DNA from: Lacihabitans soyangensis
Lineage (GTDB): Bacteria > Bacteroidota > Bacteroidia > Cytophagales > Spirosomataceae
Assembly (NCBI RefSeq): GCF_024343775.1
Contig: NZ_RJUF01000198.1
Coordinates: 20,410-84,409, forward strand
Direction of reading: 5' to 3'
DNA: 64,000 nucleotides
In this document: in pieces, positions 16,802 through 24,598 of the stretch
Layout of the letters: each line of letters opens with the position of its first letter
How positions within the stretch are numbered: the first letter of the stretch is position 1
The notes under the pieces: model-generated
Told to the model about the DNA's origin: nothing
The model's input: the letters and a program-made list of their open reading frames with translations, nothing else
Databases searched by the model: none
Program-made: the position numbers and the translations under genes

Positions 16802-18190
16802 TTATTTTTTCCTATTCTTTTTATACCAATCTCTAAAGCTTTCTTCCGGTGGCTCGGGCATTTCACGCTGCTTGTACCATGGATTCATGTTGTTGTTTAC
16901 CAAAAATGGCAATTTATCCATCAACATTCTTCCTACTTTTCCTGAAAATTTAAATATGCCCGGATTTGATAAAACTGTTGACATGCCTTTCATGGCCAAG
17001 GTTTTAGATGCAGGTGCATAACCCTCTTGCACTAAAACTTGTCGCCATTTGTACAATTGTTGATGGATATCGATTTTAACTGGACAAACATTGCTACACG
17101 AACCACAAAGTGTGCTCGCAAATGGCAAATCGGCGTTGGCTCGCATGTCTAAATTTGGAGCCAAAATAGAGCCAATAGGCCCTGCAACAGCATTGTGATA
17201 GCTATGTCCTCCACTTCTACGATAAACCGGACAAGTATTGAAACATGCCGCACATCTTATACACTTCAAAGAATTTCGAAAATCTTCACGACCCAATTGT
17301 GTTGAGCGACCATTGTCCACAATCACGATATGCATCTGTTGGCCTTCACGTGGCTTTTTAAAATGACTCGAATAAGTGGTTATTGGTTGGCCAGTAGCAC
17401 TTCTAGCCAAAAGCCTCAAGAACACGCCAAGGTGTTTTTTTTGCGGAATAATCTTTTCAAATCCCATACTGGCTATATGAATATCAGCCAAATGAGCTCC
17501 CATGTCTGCATTGCCTTCGTTGGTGCAAACCACGAATTCTCCTGTTTCAGCAACGGCAAAATTTACTCCTGTCAGGGCAATCGGTCGGGTTAGAAACTTA
17601 TCTCTCAGGTGCTGACGAGCAGCTTCTGTTAGATATTGAGGGTCTTTGTTTCCTTTTTCAGTGCCTAGATGTTTGTGAAACAATTCTCCGATTTCTTCTT
17701 TTTTCCAGTGAATACAAGGCATCACAATATGTGAAGGTGGCTCTTCTGCCAATTGGACAATTCGCTCTCCTAAGTCTGTATCTATAACTTCAATGCCTTT
17801 TTCTGCCAAAAATTCGTTCATATGGCATTCCTCTGTCAGCATTGATTTGGATTTTACCATGCCTTTGAAAGTATCAACAGGAATCTCACCTTTGTAATAT
17901 TCAGAAATGATACCGTAAACTATCTCATTATGTTCCTTGGCATCTGCAGCCCAGTGTATTTTTATACCGTTCTTTATGGCGTTCTCTTCAAATTGCAACA
18001 AATAATCGTGCATGTTTGAAAGAACATTGTTTTTTATGGAAGAAGCAGTTTCACGCAAAAGTTCCCAATCCTTAATCTGAAAAGCGGCTTTATCACGTTT
18101 TTGGCGAACGAAATATAGGGTTTCATCGTGCCAAGTGGTGCGATCAAAGTCTTTGTTGAATATTTCAGCCGCTTCGCTATGGGTTTTCAT
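16802..18190 (-). CDS. lutB: LutB iron-sulfur protein of lactate oxidation
   Basis: The 462-residue protein joins an N-terminal LUD domain (about 60-300, with CTNEGNADMGAHLADIHIAS) to a ferredoxin-like region with two cluster motifs, CIRCAACFNTCP (about 310) and CGSCSNVCP (about 366), and a C-terminal LutB tail. LutB receives electrons during L-lactate oxidation to pyruvate. Its ATG overlaps the lutA stop as TAATG, which implies translational coupling. In this window it follows the rhamnose aldolase/dehydrogenase, whose product is L-lactate, so it probably serves rhamnose catabolism. All eight cluster cysteines are present. Confidence 0.93.
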   Translation of the reverse strand: MKTHSEAAEIFNKDFDRTTWHDETLYFVRQKRDKAAFQIKDWELLRETASSIKNNVLSNMHDYLLQFEENAIKNGIKIHWAADAKEHNEIVYGIISEYYKGEIPVDTFKGMVKSKSMLTEECHMNEFLAEKGIEVIDTDLGERIVQLAEEPPSHIVMPCIHWKKEEIGELFHKHLGTEKGNKDPQYLTEAARQHLRDKFLTRPIALTGVNFAVAETGEFVVCTNEGNADMGAHLADIHIASMGFEKIIPQKKHLGVFLRLLARSATGQPITTYSSHFKKPREGQQMHIVIVDNGRSTQLGREDFRNSLKCIRCAACFNTCPVYRRSGGHSYHNAVAGPIGSILAPNLDMRANADLPFASTLCGSCSNVCPVKIDIHQQLYKWRQVLVQEGYAPASKTLAMKGMSTVLSNPGIFKFSGKVGRMLMDKLPFLVNNNMNPWYKQREMPEPPEESFRDWYKKNRKK

Positions 18191-18897
18191 TAGATTGCTT
18201 GATTAAGAATTTCTGCAATATGCATAACCTTGATGCTGTGTTTTTCTCTACGAATAATTCCTTCCATGTGCATCAAGCAAGAGGTATCTCCACCTGTTAA
18301 TACTTCTGTTCCATTTTTAAGATGATCCGCCAATCGATCTTGTCCCATTCTGACCGAAACAGCTTCTTCGGCTACACAAAACGTACCTCCGAAGCCACAG
18401 CACTCGTCTTTTCTATCCAAAGTAACTAACTCCAAGCCCTTAAGGTTTTTGAGCAATTGCTCTGGTTTCGAGAAAAACGGGGCATTGAGTTCGGACATTT
18501 GGCTGAGTTTGAGTCCACGCTGCCCGTGGCAACTTTGATGCAGCCCAACTTTATGCTTAAACTCGCCTTCAAGGCTTTCAACTTTTAAAATATCTGTTAT
18601 AAATTCTATCAATTCATAAATTTTACCCTTCAAAGGAATATGTTCTTTCACATGTAAAGTACAACTACCAGAAGGAGAAACTACAAAATCATAATCATCA
18701 AAATTGTCCTGAAATAGTTTGGTGCAATCGCCGGTAATATGCTCATAGCCTGAGTTGGCCATAGGTTGTCCACAGCAGGTTTGATTTTGCGGAAATACAA
18801 CTTCGCAGCCCAACTTTTCGAGCAATTGCAAAGTTGCGATACCAACCTTCGGGTAGAATTGATCAATATAACAGGGGATGAATAGGGCTACTTTCAT
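18190..18897 (-). CDS. lutA: LutA CCG-domain protein of lactate oxidation
   Basis: The 235-residue protein has the two cysteine-rich CCG motifs of the family: NQTCCGQPMANSGY (about 38-51), and RKDECCGFGGTFCV (about 162-175). LutA is the other redox subunit of LutABC, also related to the CCG half of glycolate oxidase and heterodisulfide reductase. Its ATG overlaps the stop of the upstream DUF6169-like gene (ATGA), and its own stop overlaps the lutB start. It is cytoplasmic, with no signal or membrane segment. Confidence 0.93.
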   Translation of the reverse strand: MKVALFIPCYIDQFYPKVGIATLQLLEKLGCEVVFPQNQTCCGQPMANSGYEHITGDCTKLFQDNFDDYDFVVSPSGSCTLHVKEHIPLKGKIYELIEFITDILKVESLEGEFKHKVGLHQSCHGQRGLKLSQMSELNAPFFSKPEQLLKNLKGLELVTLDRKDECCGFGGTFCVAEEAVSVRMGQDRLADHLKNGTEVLTGGDTSCLMHMEGIIRREKHSIKVMHIAEILNQAI

Positions 18898-19406
18898 TTG
18901 GAATATGTTGAAGATAAGGAGCCAAAATATTTAATTATTTCATTGAAGTTAGGATTGTCTGTTTTAATTATGAGTGAGCTGTAAATTTTATTTTTCTCAA
19001 GATCAATAATTTCAGCATCGACTTTAAAAAAATCGTCTCCCTTAAATAATTCTACCCAACTATCAAATTTCCTCTTTCGTGCTGATTGTCTTGAATCTGA
19101 AGAGTCAATTATATATACAACCGTACCTAATCCGTTTGATTTAAAAAAATCTTTAAAAATAGCAGCTACTGTACTAGGAATCACGCTATCCAAAATAACT
19201 TTTGAGTTCCCTTGGGGATAGACTAAATCAACAACAAACTCGAAAGAATTTGGACTGATTGTTTTAATAGGCGAAAATAAATAACTGGACTCTTTAAATT
19301 TTATCTGATAAAAATAACCATTTTTAGTTTCGAAGAAATATGATTTATCATTCCCATCTTGAAATTCAAAATCATAGTAGTTTTTAATTGAGCTATCATC
19401 TAGCAT
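18894..19406 (-). CDS. DUF6169-like hypothetical protein
   Basis: The 170-residue soluble protein shows YVVFV-type beta strands, then VVYIIDSSDSRQSARKRKFD (about 97-116), which I associate with DUF6169, a Bacteroidota family of unknown function that often follows a tiny partner gene. The start (19404-19406) overlaps that partner by 11 nt and the stop overlaps lutA by 4 nt. It is therefore locked into the lut transcript although nothing suggests a lactate role. A toxin-antitoxin-like or regulatory pair is possible but unproven. Confidence 0.6.
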   Translation of the reverse strand: MLDDSSIKNYYDFEFQDGNDKSYFFETKNGYFYQIKFKESSYLFSPIKTISPNSFEFVVDLVYPQGNSKVILDSVIPSTVAAIFKDFFKSNGLGTVVYIIDSSDSRQSARKRKFDSWVELFKGDDFFKVDAEIIDLEKNKIYSSLIIKTDNPNFNEIIKYFGSLSSTYSK

Positions 19407-19569
19407 TCTTTTTCTCCCTTAATCTTTTCACTATTGTCTGAAACTCATCAGTTCTGGCAAACTCCCTCATTTCAGCCTGAGTTTGCTTCTTACTTTCAAG
19501 CAATTTCTTTGCTAAGTCTATAGCTTGAGGGCTACTTGGCCCCTTACTTTTTATTGTTAGCGTAATCAT
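19396..19569 (-). CDS. Small hypothetical partner of the DUF6169-like protein
   Basis: The 57-residue protein, read from the ATG at 19567-19569, starts MITLTIKSKGPSSPQAIDLA and is otherwise charged and helical (LLESKKQTQAEMREFART). The longer open frame upstream adds a hydrophobic stretch that looks spurious. It overlaps the next gene by 11 nt, in the small-gene-first order seen in toxin-antitoxin pairs. I do not recognise a family. It begins 39 bp after the rhaI stop. Confidence 0.5.
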   Translation of the reverse strand: MITLTIKSKGPSSPQAIDLAKKLLESKKQTQAEMREFARTDEFQTIVKRLREKKNAR

Positions 19570-19607
19570 AATGCATTTTTTTAATTCAAATATACAAACA
19601 AAAATTA

Positions 19608-20888
19608 TCACAATCCAGTTGCAACCGTTTTCAAACCACGTTCACCTATTAAAACATTACGAACTTTCAGGTCACGGAAAATACCAATGGGTGAAAGAGC
19701 CGCACCAGCTCTCAATCTTGCCTCGGCTACAATTGGTCTCACATCAGTGCGATAGGCTGCTTGAATAATTTCTTGGGCTTTTACTACGTCATTGCTTTCA
19801 CGTGCGTCCTCTAATGCTTTTGAATCAACCAAAAGCGATTGAGCATAAGCTACCATAATGGCTTCTACTGACTGTAATAAATCCTCTAAAGGATCTTTGA
19901 TATTATGAGATGCATCAATCATCCAACCAAATCCAGAGCCCAATTCAAATGGAGCGTTATTTGGCTGAGTTCCGTGCGTCAATTCATTGAAAATCAAAAA
20001 TAACTGATAAGGATTGATACTTCCAACTGTCAGGTCGTCGTCGCCATATTTCGAATCATTGAAATGAAAACCACCCAATTTACCTTCCATCATCAATAGA
20101 CTTACTATTTGCTCAATGTTGGCGTTTGGCAAATGATGACCCAAATCCACCAACGTGAATGCCTTTTCTCCCAATTTTGATGCATACAAATGTGATTGTC
20201 CCCAATCGCCCACAGTCATAGAATAAAAGTTCGGCTCAAAGGCTTTGTATTCGACAAACAACTTCCAATCTGAAGGAAGGGCAGCATATATTTCTTGTAA
20301 ACTCTCCAATGTATTCTCAAAAGCCTTTCTAAAATTCAACTGGCCAGGAAAACATGAACCGTCTGATAACCAAACTGTTAGAGATTTAGAACCTAAATCT
20401 ATGCCATGTTTTATAACTTCGATGTTATGGTCTATTGCTTGCTTGCGTATGGCTTTGTTGACATTTTGCAAAGAACCAAATTTGTAGGTCAAAGCTTGAT
20501 CTGGCTGGTCTTGAAAAGTGTTAGAGTTTACAGCATCAAAAGCCAATCCATGCTGAGCTGCTAGGGTCTGTATTTCCTTAGGAGATGTAGGAATATCCCA
20601 AGGAATGTGTAAAGAAATAGCACCAGAAGTTTTGTTTAACTTATGCAAAAGTCCTACGTCTTCAATTTTTTCTTCAAGGCTCCTTGGCTCTCCTCCACCA
20701 GGAAAACGTCCGAAACGTGTTCCACCAGTTCCTAATGCCCAAGATGGAATGGCAACTTGGAAGTCTATTAATCGTTGAATTATTTTTTCAACACCTTCTG
20801 TTTCGTTTTTTGCGAAATCAAAGAGTGTTTTGTGTTTCGCCATTTGTTTGGCGTTATGGTCATCTATTATATTTTGAGAAATTATCAT
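19608..20888 (-). CDS. rhaI: L-rhamnose isomerase, RhaI type
   Basis: The 426-residue TIM-barrel sugar isomerase converts L-rhamnose to L-rhamnulose. It resembles the Pseudomonas stutzeri/TIGR02635-type enzyme rather than E. coli RhaA: WALGTGGTRFGRFPGGGEP (about 50-68) is diagnostic. The metal-site residues appear in FVEYKAFEPNFYS (about 213-225), LVDLGHHLPNANIEQ (about 248-262) and GGFHFNDSKYGDDDL (about 275-289). It lies in an operon-like minus-strand run after the aldolase/dehydrogenase gene, separated from it by the GxxExxY element, whose left repeat ends 9 bp before this ATG. The kinase expected between isomerase and aldolase is not in the window. Confidence 0.93.
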   Translation of the reverse strand: MIISQNIIDDHNAKQMAKHKTLFDFAKNETEGVEKIIQRLIDFQVAIPSWALGTGGTRFGRFPGGGEPRSLEEKIEDVGLLHKLNKTSGAISLHIPWDIPTSPKEIQTLAAQHGLAFDAVNSNTFQDQPDQALTYKFGSLQNVNKAIRKQAIDHNIEVIKHGIDLGSKSLTVWLSDGSCFPGQLNFRKAFENTLESLQEIYAALPSDWKLFVEYKAFEPNFYSMTVGDWGQSHLYASKLGEKAFTLVDLGHHLPNANIEQIVSLLMMEGKLGGFHFNDSKYGDDDLTVGSINPYQLFLIFNELTHGTQPNNAPFELGSGFGWMIDASHNIKDPLEDLLQSVEAIMVAYAQSLLVDSKALEDARESNDVVKAQEIIQAAYRTDVRPIVAEARLRAGAALSPIGIFRDLKVRNVLIGERGLKTVATGL

Positions 20889-20897
20889 CTTTTGTTG

Positions 20898-21464
20898 TTT
20901 TATAGAACACGGATCAACACAGATTGGACACGGATTCTTTTTTAAATTGAATTACTAAATTTCTAAATGGGTATGTACTTCAAATGGTTATCGTAAACTT
21001 TTCTTTTGAATTCTGCTTTTTTTCCAAAATTAAATAGTAATCCTACTTCAATACTTGTTCCTCTTAAATAATTAAGCAATTGAGCCTCATTCTCTTCAAG
21101 TAAACATTCAGCTGCTTTTAATTCAATTATTACCAAATTTTCAACAATTAAATCAGCAAAATATTCACCAACTTTATACCCTCGAAACCAAACATCTATT
21201 TTTTTTTGAGCTTCTATTTCCAAACCTTCCTCTCTTAATGCCAAAAACATTGCATTTTGATAAACCTTTTCTAAAAAGCCGTACCCAAGTTCATTATAAA
21301 CCTGATAATAAACTTTAATAATTCTTTGGGTTAATACATCATGCTTCATTATTTCGAATAGTTCTTTTGGGCAATGAATAACACAATAGATCAAGAAAAA
21401 TTTTAAAAAAATCCGTCCGGGCCGCCGGTGCGGTCCCATCAGTGTTAATCCGTGTTCCATAAAA
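20898..21464. mobile_element. Inverted-repeat-bounded GxxExxY element
   Basis: About 30-bp terminal inverted repeats (20898-20927 and 21435-21464, 26 of 30 matching) read outside-in as TTTTAT, then GAACACGGATYAACAC, and enclose one small gene. The copy sits exactly between rhaI and the aldolase gene: one end is 1 nt past the aldolase stop and the other 9 bp before the rhaI start. There is no transposase, so movement would need a helper in trans. No clear target duplication was identified. Confidence 0.65.
20963..21349 (-). CDS. GxxExxY family protein
   Basis: The 128-residue protein, from the ATG at 21347-21349, has the naming motif GYGFLEKVYQNAM (about residues 22-34, GxxExxY = GFLEKVY) and the nuclease-like C-terminal half ADLIVENLVIIELKAAECLL (about 64-83), which recalls the D-ExK core of PD-(D/E)XK enzymes. 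The family is widespread in Bacteroidota and cyanobacteria, is often found in repeat-flanked units and has no established function. The longer frame upstream reads through the inverted repeat and is not coding. Its presence inside an inverted-repeat unit suggests it belongs to that element and not to rhamnose metabolism. Confidence 0.85.
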   Translation of the reverse strand: MKHDVLTQRIIKVYYQVYNELGYGFLEKVYQNAMFLALREEGLEIEAQKKIDVWFRGYKVGEYFADLIVENLVIIELKAAECLLEENEAQLLNYLRGTSIEVGLLFNFGKKAEFKRKVYDNHLKYIPI

Positions 21465-21465
21465 A

Positions 21466-23577
21466 TCACCTATAAAAGCCCATGGCTACACCACCATCCA
21501 CATTAATAGCGTTTCCAGTTGACTTATTTAGCAATCCACCTACAAATGCGAAACATGCATTAGCAATATCATCTGGTAAAATAATTTCATTCAATAGTGT
21601 CCTTTTTGCATAATATGCTGGCAGTTCCTCTACGGTAATTCCGTAGGCTTTGGCACGGCCTTCGGCCCATCCTCCTGCCCAAATGTTTGAGTCGGAGATA
21701 ACAGCATCTGGATTTACAGTATTTACTCTGATCTTATCGGCTCCCAATTCTGCAGCCATTAATCTGGTCATGTGAGCTTGAGCAGCTTTTGCAGATCCAT
21801 ACCCAGGATTGTTAGGCCCGGCCACTACGGCATTTTTGGAAACTATATTTACGATATCTCCTCCAATACCTTGTTTACGCATGATAGCTACCCCTGCTTG
21901 TGATACTATAAACTGACCTTTTACCAAAATATCATACAGTCTATCCCACTCTTCAAGACTGTGCTCTGCAATAGATTTTGAGATACTAATTCCTGCGTTG
22001 TTTACCACAATATCAACACCTCCGAAAGCTAAGGCTGTATTTTCGAATGCCGCAAAAGCCGAATCTTTATCAGTAACATTTAACAAAGTAGAGGCCACAG
22101 CATCTCTGCCGAAAAGTTTCAGAAATTCTTCGGTTGCCGAGTCCAGTCTCTCTTGGTTGATATCGTTCAAAATCACACAAGCACCTTCTTCAGCAAATTT
22201 CCTTGCAATTGCCTTTCCAATCCCACCAGCACTTCCGGTAATCAAGGCAATTCTTCCTGAAAGAGCCTTTGGCTTAGGCATTCTTTGTAGTTTTGCTTCC
22301 TCTAATAACCAATACTCTATGTCAAAGGCCTCCTGATGTGGTAATGCAGTATATTCGGAAACTGCCTCAGCACCCTTCATTACATTTATGGCATTGGTAT
22401 AATATTCCGATGCTAAACGGGCCATGGTTTTATCTTTCGCAAATGTAAACATACCAACTCCTGGGTAAAGTATTACCACAGGATTAGGATCACGCATGGC
22501 TGGCGAATTTGGATGTTTGCAGGCATAATAGTAGGCTTTGTAACCCGTTCTGTATTCTTCGAAAACTGAAGTTAAGTATTCTTTATTTTCAATTTTTGCA
22601 GGGTCTAAAACCAAAGGAGCGATTTTAGTACGTAAAAAGTGGTCAGGACAAGAAGTCCCTAATGGAGCCAATTTTGCCAAATCATTCGAATTTATAAATT
22701 CCAAAACTCGGCTATCATCAGTGAAATGGCCCACCATTTTACGCTCAGAAGAGCAATATCCTCTTAGCGTTGGAGCTAATGCTGCTGCTTTAGCTTTTCT
22801 ATCTGCATCTGCTAAACTTTCTATTTTTTGTCCTCCAAAAACTGGTCTAGTTTTACCAAAATTATCCTCTAAATATTGAGCACATTTTTCTATAACTTCT
22901 AAAGTGTTGATATAGCTAGAATATGCAGTATCTCCCCAAGTGAATAATCCATGAGAGCCCAACATAATTCCTTTTAGCGTGATGCCTTTGGCTGCTGCTT
23001 CGTTCAGGCAAGCTCTGAGTTTTAATCCCAAGTCAAATCCTGGCCTTTGCCAGCCCACCCAACCAATTTCTCCATTGAATAATTCTTCAGTTATTTTTTT
23101 ACCATCCTTAGCAGCGGCAATCGCTATGGCAGCATCAGGGTGTAAGTGATCAATATGTTTAAATGGCAAAAATCCATGTAATGGTGTGTCAATGGAAGGA
23201 GCTTTGGAGGCCAAATCAAAAATGCAGTGATTGAAAAGTTCTACCATTTCGTCTTCATGCTCAATACCTCTATATACGTTCTCAAGGTTCAATAACCTTT
23301 CCATATAAAGTGCCGCACAGCCTGACTTTTTCAAGGTACCGATGTCACCACCCGAACCTTTGATCCACATTACCTGTGTTTCTTTGCCCGTTAAGGGATC
23401 TTTGTCTGATATTTTAACCGAGGTGTTACCACCTCCATAGTTTGTTAATCTTAGATCGGCCCCAAGGAGATTGGAGCGGTATATAAATAACGCAACTTCA
23501 TCGCCAGCCATTTCAGCAGCTTTGGCCTCGTCCCATAGATAATTTGCGTGTTTGAAACTGTCTTTATTAAACGACAT
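21466..23577 (-). CDS. Bifunctional rhamnulose-1-phosphate aldolase / lactaldehyde dehydrogenase
   Basis: The 703-residue fusion joins a class II aldolase domain (about 20-420) to a short-chain dehydrogenase domain (about 430-700). The aldolase part shows WIKGSGGDIGT, the metal-site HGFLPFKHIDHLHPDA and HGLFTWGDT. The dehydrogenase part shows ALITGSAGGIGKAIARKF (about 441), NNAG and the YGSAKAAQ catalytic Tyr-x3-Lys. This architecture is the RhaEW-type enzyme that cleaves L-rhamnulose-1-phosphate to DHAP and L-lactaldehyde and oxidises the latter to L-lactate. It is the first gene of the rha-lut run, with rhaI downstream across the GxxExxY element. L-lactate is then the substrate of LutABC encoded further down. 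Confidence 0.92.
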   Translation of the reverse strand: MSFNKDSFKHANYLWDEAKAAEMAGDEVALFIYRSNLLGADLRLTNYGGGNTSVKISDKDPLTGKETQVMWIKGSGGDIGTLKKSGCAALYMERLLNLENVYRGIEHEDEMVELFNHCIFDLASKAPSIDTPLHGFLPFKHIDHLHPDAAIAIAAAKDGKKITEELFNGEIGWVGWQRPGFDLGLKLRACLNEAAAKGITLKGIMLGSHGLFTWGDTAYSSYINTLEVIEKCAQYLEDNFGKTRPVFGGQKIESLADADRKAKAAALAPTLRGYCSSERKMVGHFTDDSRVLEFINSNDLAKLAPLGTSCPDHFLRTKIAPLVLDPAKIENKEYLTSVFEEYRTGYKAYYYACKHPNSPAMRDPNPVVILYPGVGMFTFAKDKTMARLASEYYTNAINVMKGAEAVSEYTALPHQEAFDIEYWLLEEAKLQRMPKPKALSGRIALITGSAGGIGKAIARKFAEEGACVILNDINQERLDSATEEFLKLFGRDAVASTLLNVTDKDSAFAAFENTALAFGGVDIVVNNAGISISKSIAEHSLEEWDRLYDILVKGQFIVSQAGVAIMRKQGIGGDIVNIVSKNAVVAGPNNPGYGSAKAAQAHMTRLMAAELGADKIRVNTVNPDAVISDSNIWAGGWAEGRAKAYGITVEELPAYYAKRTLLNEIILPDDIANACFAFVGGLLNKSTGNAINVDGGVAMGFYR

Positions 23578-23660
23578 ACTAAAATGTATTTTTTTTAAAA
23601 TCTACTACAAAAAAATGGTTTAGGATTTATTAAACTGTCCTTTACTGTACTGAGGAATAC

Positions 23661-24254
23661 CTACTCTGTCCAAGAATTTTGACCTTTTAGAGGCATGCAA
23701 CCGATATATTCGCCAGGCACAGGGTCATAAACCAAGACATTTCTCCCGATTTCTTCGGAGGTAAAAAAACCGAACAATGTTAAACCTTTGATAGTCTTGA
23801 AAAAGGTGGCTTCTGGCACATCTTTTTCCAAGGCAATTCCCCACATCGTGAGCCCGGAACGAGGTTTTTCTTTATCTAATTTTTCGAGAAATTCTTGCCG
23901 TTGGCTTGGTTTCAAAGAAATAAAATCAGTGTTGTATTTTGCCTTTACCTCCTCTTCAAATGAATCTATTCCTGCTATCAATTTTTTCTGCGAGGCCTCA
24001 TCCATGGTTTCCTTTACCATTTTATCAATAAACTGTGGCACAGCCATTTCTTTAGCACCGGGAGTTTTGGTTTTCGGCAGAATCGTTTCTGCTATTTCTG
24101 CTATTAAAGCCGCTTGATTATTCGTAAAAAAAACCGGTTTCCAATCTAACTTGGCTTGCTTTTGACACGAAAGGAGCATTTCGGACATGGAAATTCCCGT
24201 TAGGGTTAAGCCGAATGCCGCTGCAGTATTTTTTAGGTAATCTCTTCTGTTCAT
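23661..24254 (-). CDS. Gluconate 2-dehydrogenase subunit 3-like protein, Tat-type lipoprotein leader
   Basis: The 197-residue protein begins MNRRDYLKNTAAAFGLTL, a twin-arginine leader, followed by a lipobox-like MLLSC (about 25-29). The mature part contains AETILPKTKTPGAKEMAVPQ (about 54-73) and ends with the family's VYDPVPGEYIGC. Subunit 3 of GMC-type gluconate dehydrogenases is the Tat-exported partner that carries the flavoprotein out of the cytoplasm. The cognate flavoprotein is the GMC gene upstream at 24599-26320. A palindromic array of about 320 bp separates them. The substrate is unknown. Confidence 0.85.
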   Translation of the reverse strand: MNRRDYLKNTAAAFGLTLTGISMSEMLLSCQKQAKLDWKPVFFTNNQAALIAEIAETILPKTKTPGAKEMAVPQFIDKMVKETMDEASQKKLIAGIDSFEEEVKAKYNTDFISLKPSQRQEFLEKLDKEKPRSGLTMWGIALEKDVPEATFFKTIKGLTLFGFFTSEEIGRNVLVYDPVPGEYIGCMPLKGQNSWTE

Positions 24255-24273
24255 TTTATTGTTTCTTATTGTT

Positions 24274-24591
24274 ACTGAGATACAAGGCATTGTATCCATC
24301 TATGCTTGAGACGCAATGCATTTACTCTGGCTTGAGACGCAATGCATTTACTCTGGCTTGAGACGCAATGCATTTACTCCGGCTTGAGACGCAATGCATT
24401 TACTCTGGCTTGAGACGCAATGCATTTACTCTGGCTTGAGACGCAATGCATTGCGTCTTTACCTCGGATTGAGATGCGATGCATTGTATCCATCTATGCT
24501 TGAGATGCAGTGCGTTGCGTCCACCTAGGATTGAGATGCTATGCATTGCGTCCACCTAGGATTGAGACGCAATGCATTGCGTCTTTACCTG
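24274..24591. repeat. Array of palindromic GACGCAATGCATTGCGTC units
   Basis: Eleven head-to-tail units fill the gap between the two dehydrogenase subunit genes. Full units are 31-33 bp and contain an 18-bp self-complementary core, GACGCAATGCATTGCGTC or a variant. Five central units (24305-24434) are 26 bp long and have lost seven bases of the right palindrome arm; they are near-identical to each other. Not a CRISPR array: there are no unique spacers. It is a locally amplified dispersed palindromic repeat. Confidence 0.92.
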
Positions 24592-24598
24592 TACCGAC

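Noticed and set aside
24274..24591. Possible CRISPR array
   Set aside because: The units are contiguous and vary by substitution and a shared deletion; there are no unique spacers and no cas genes.
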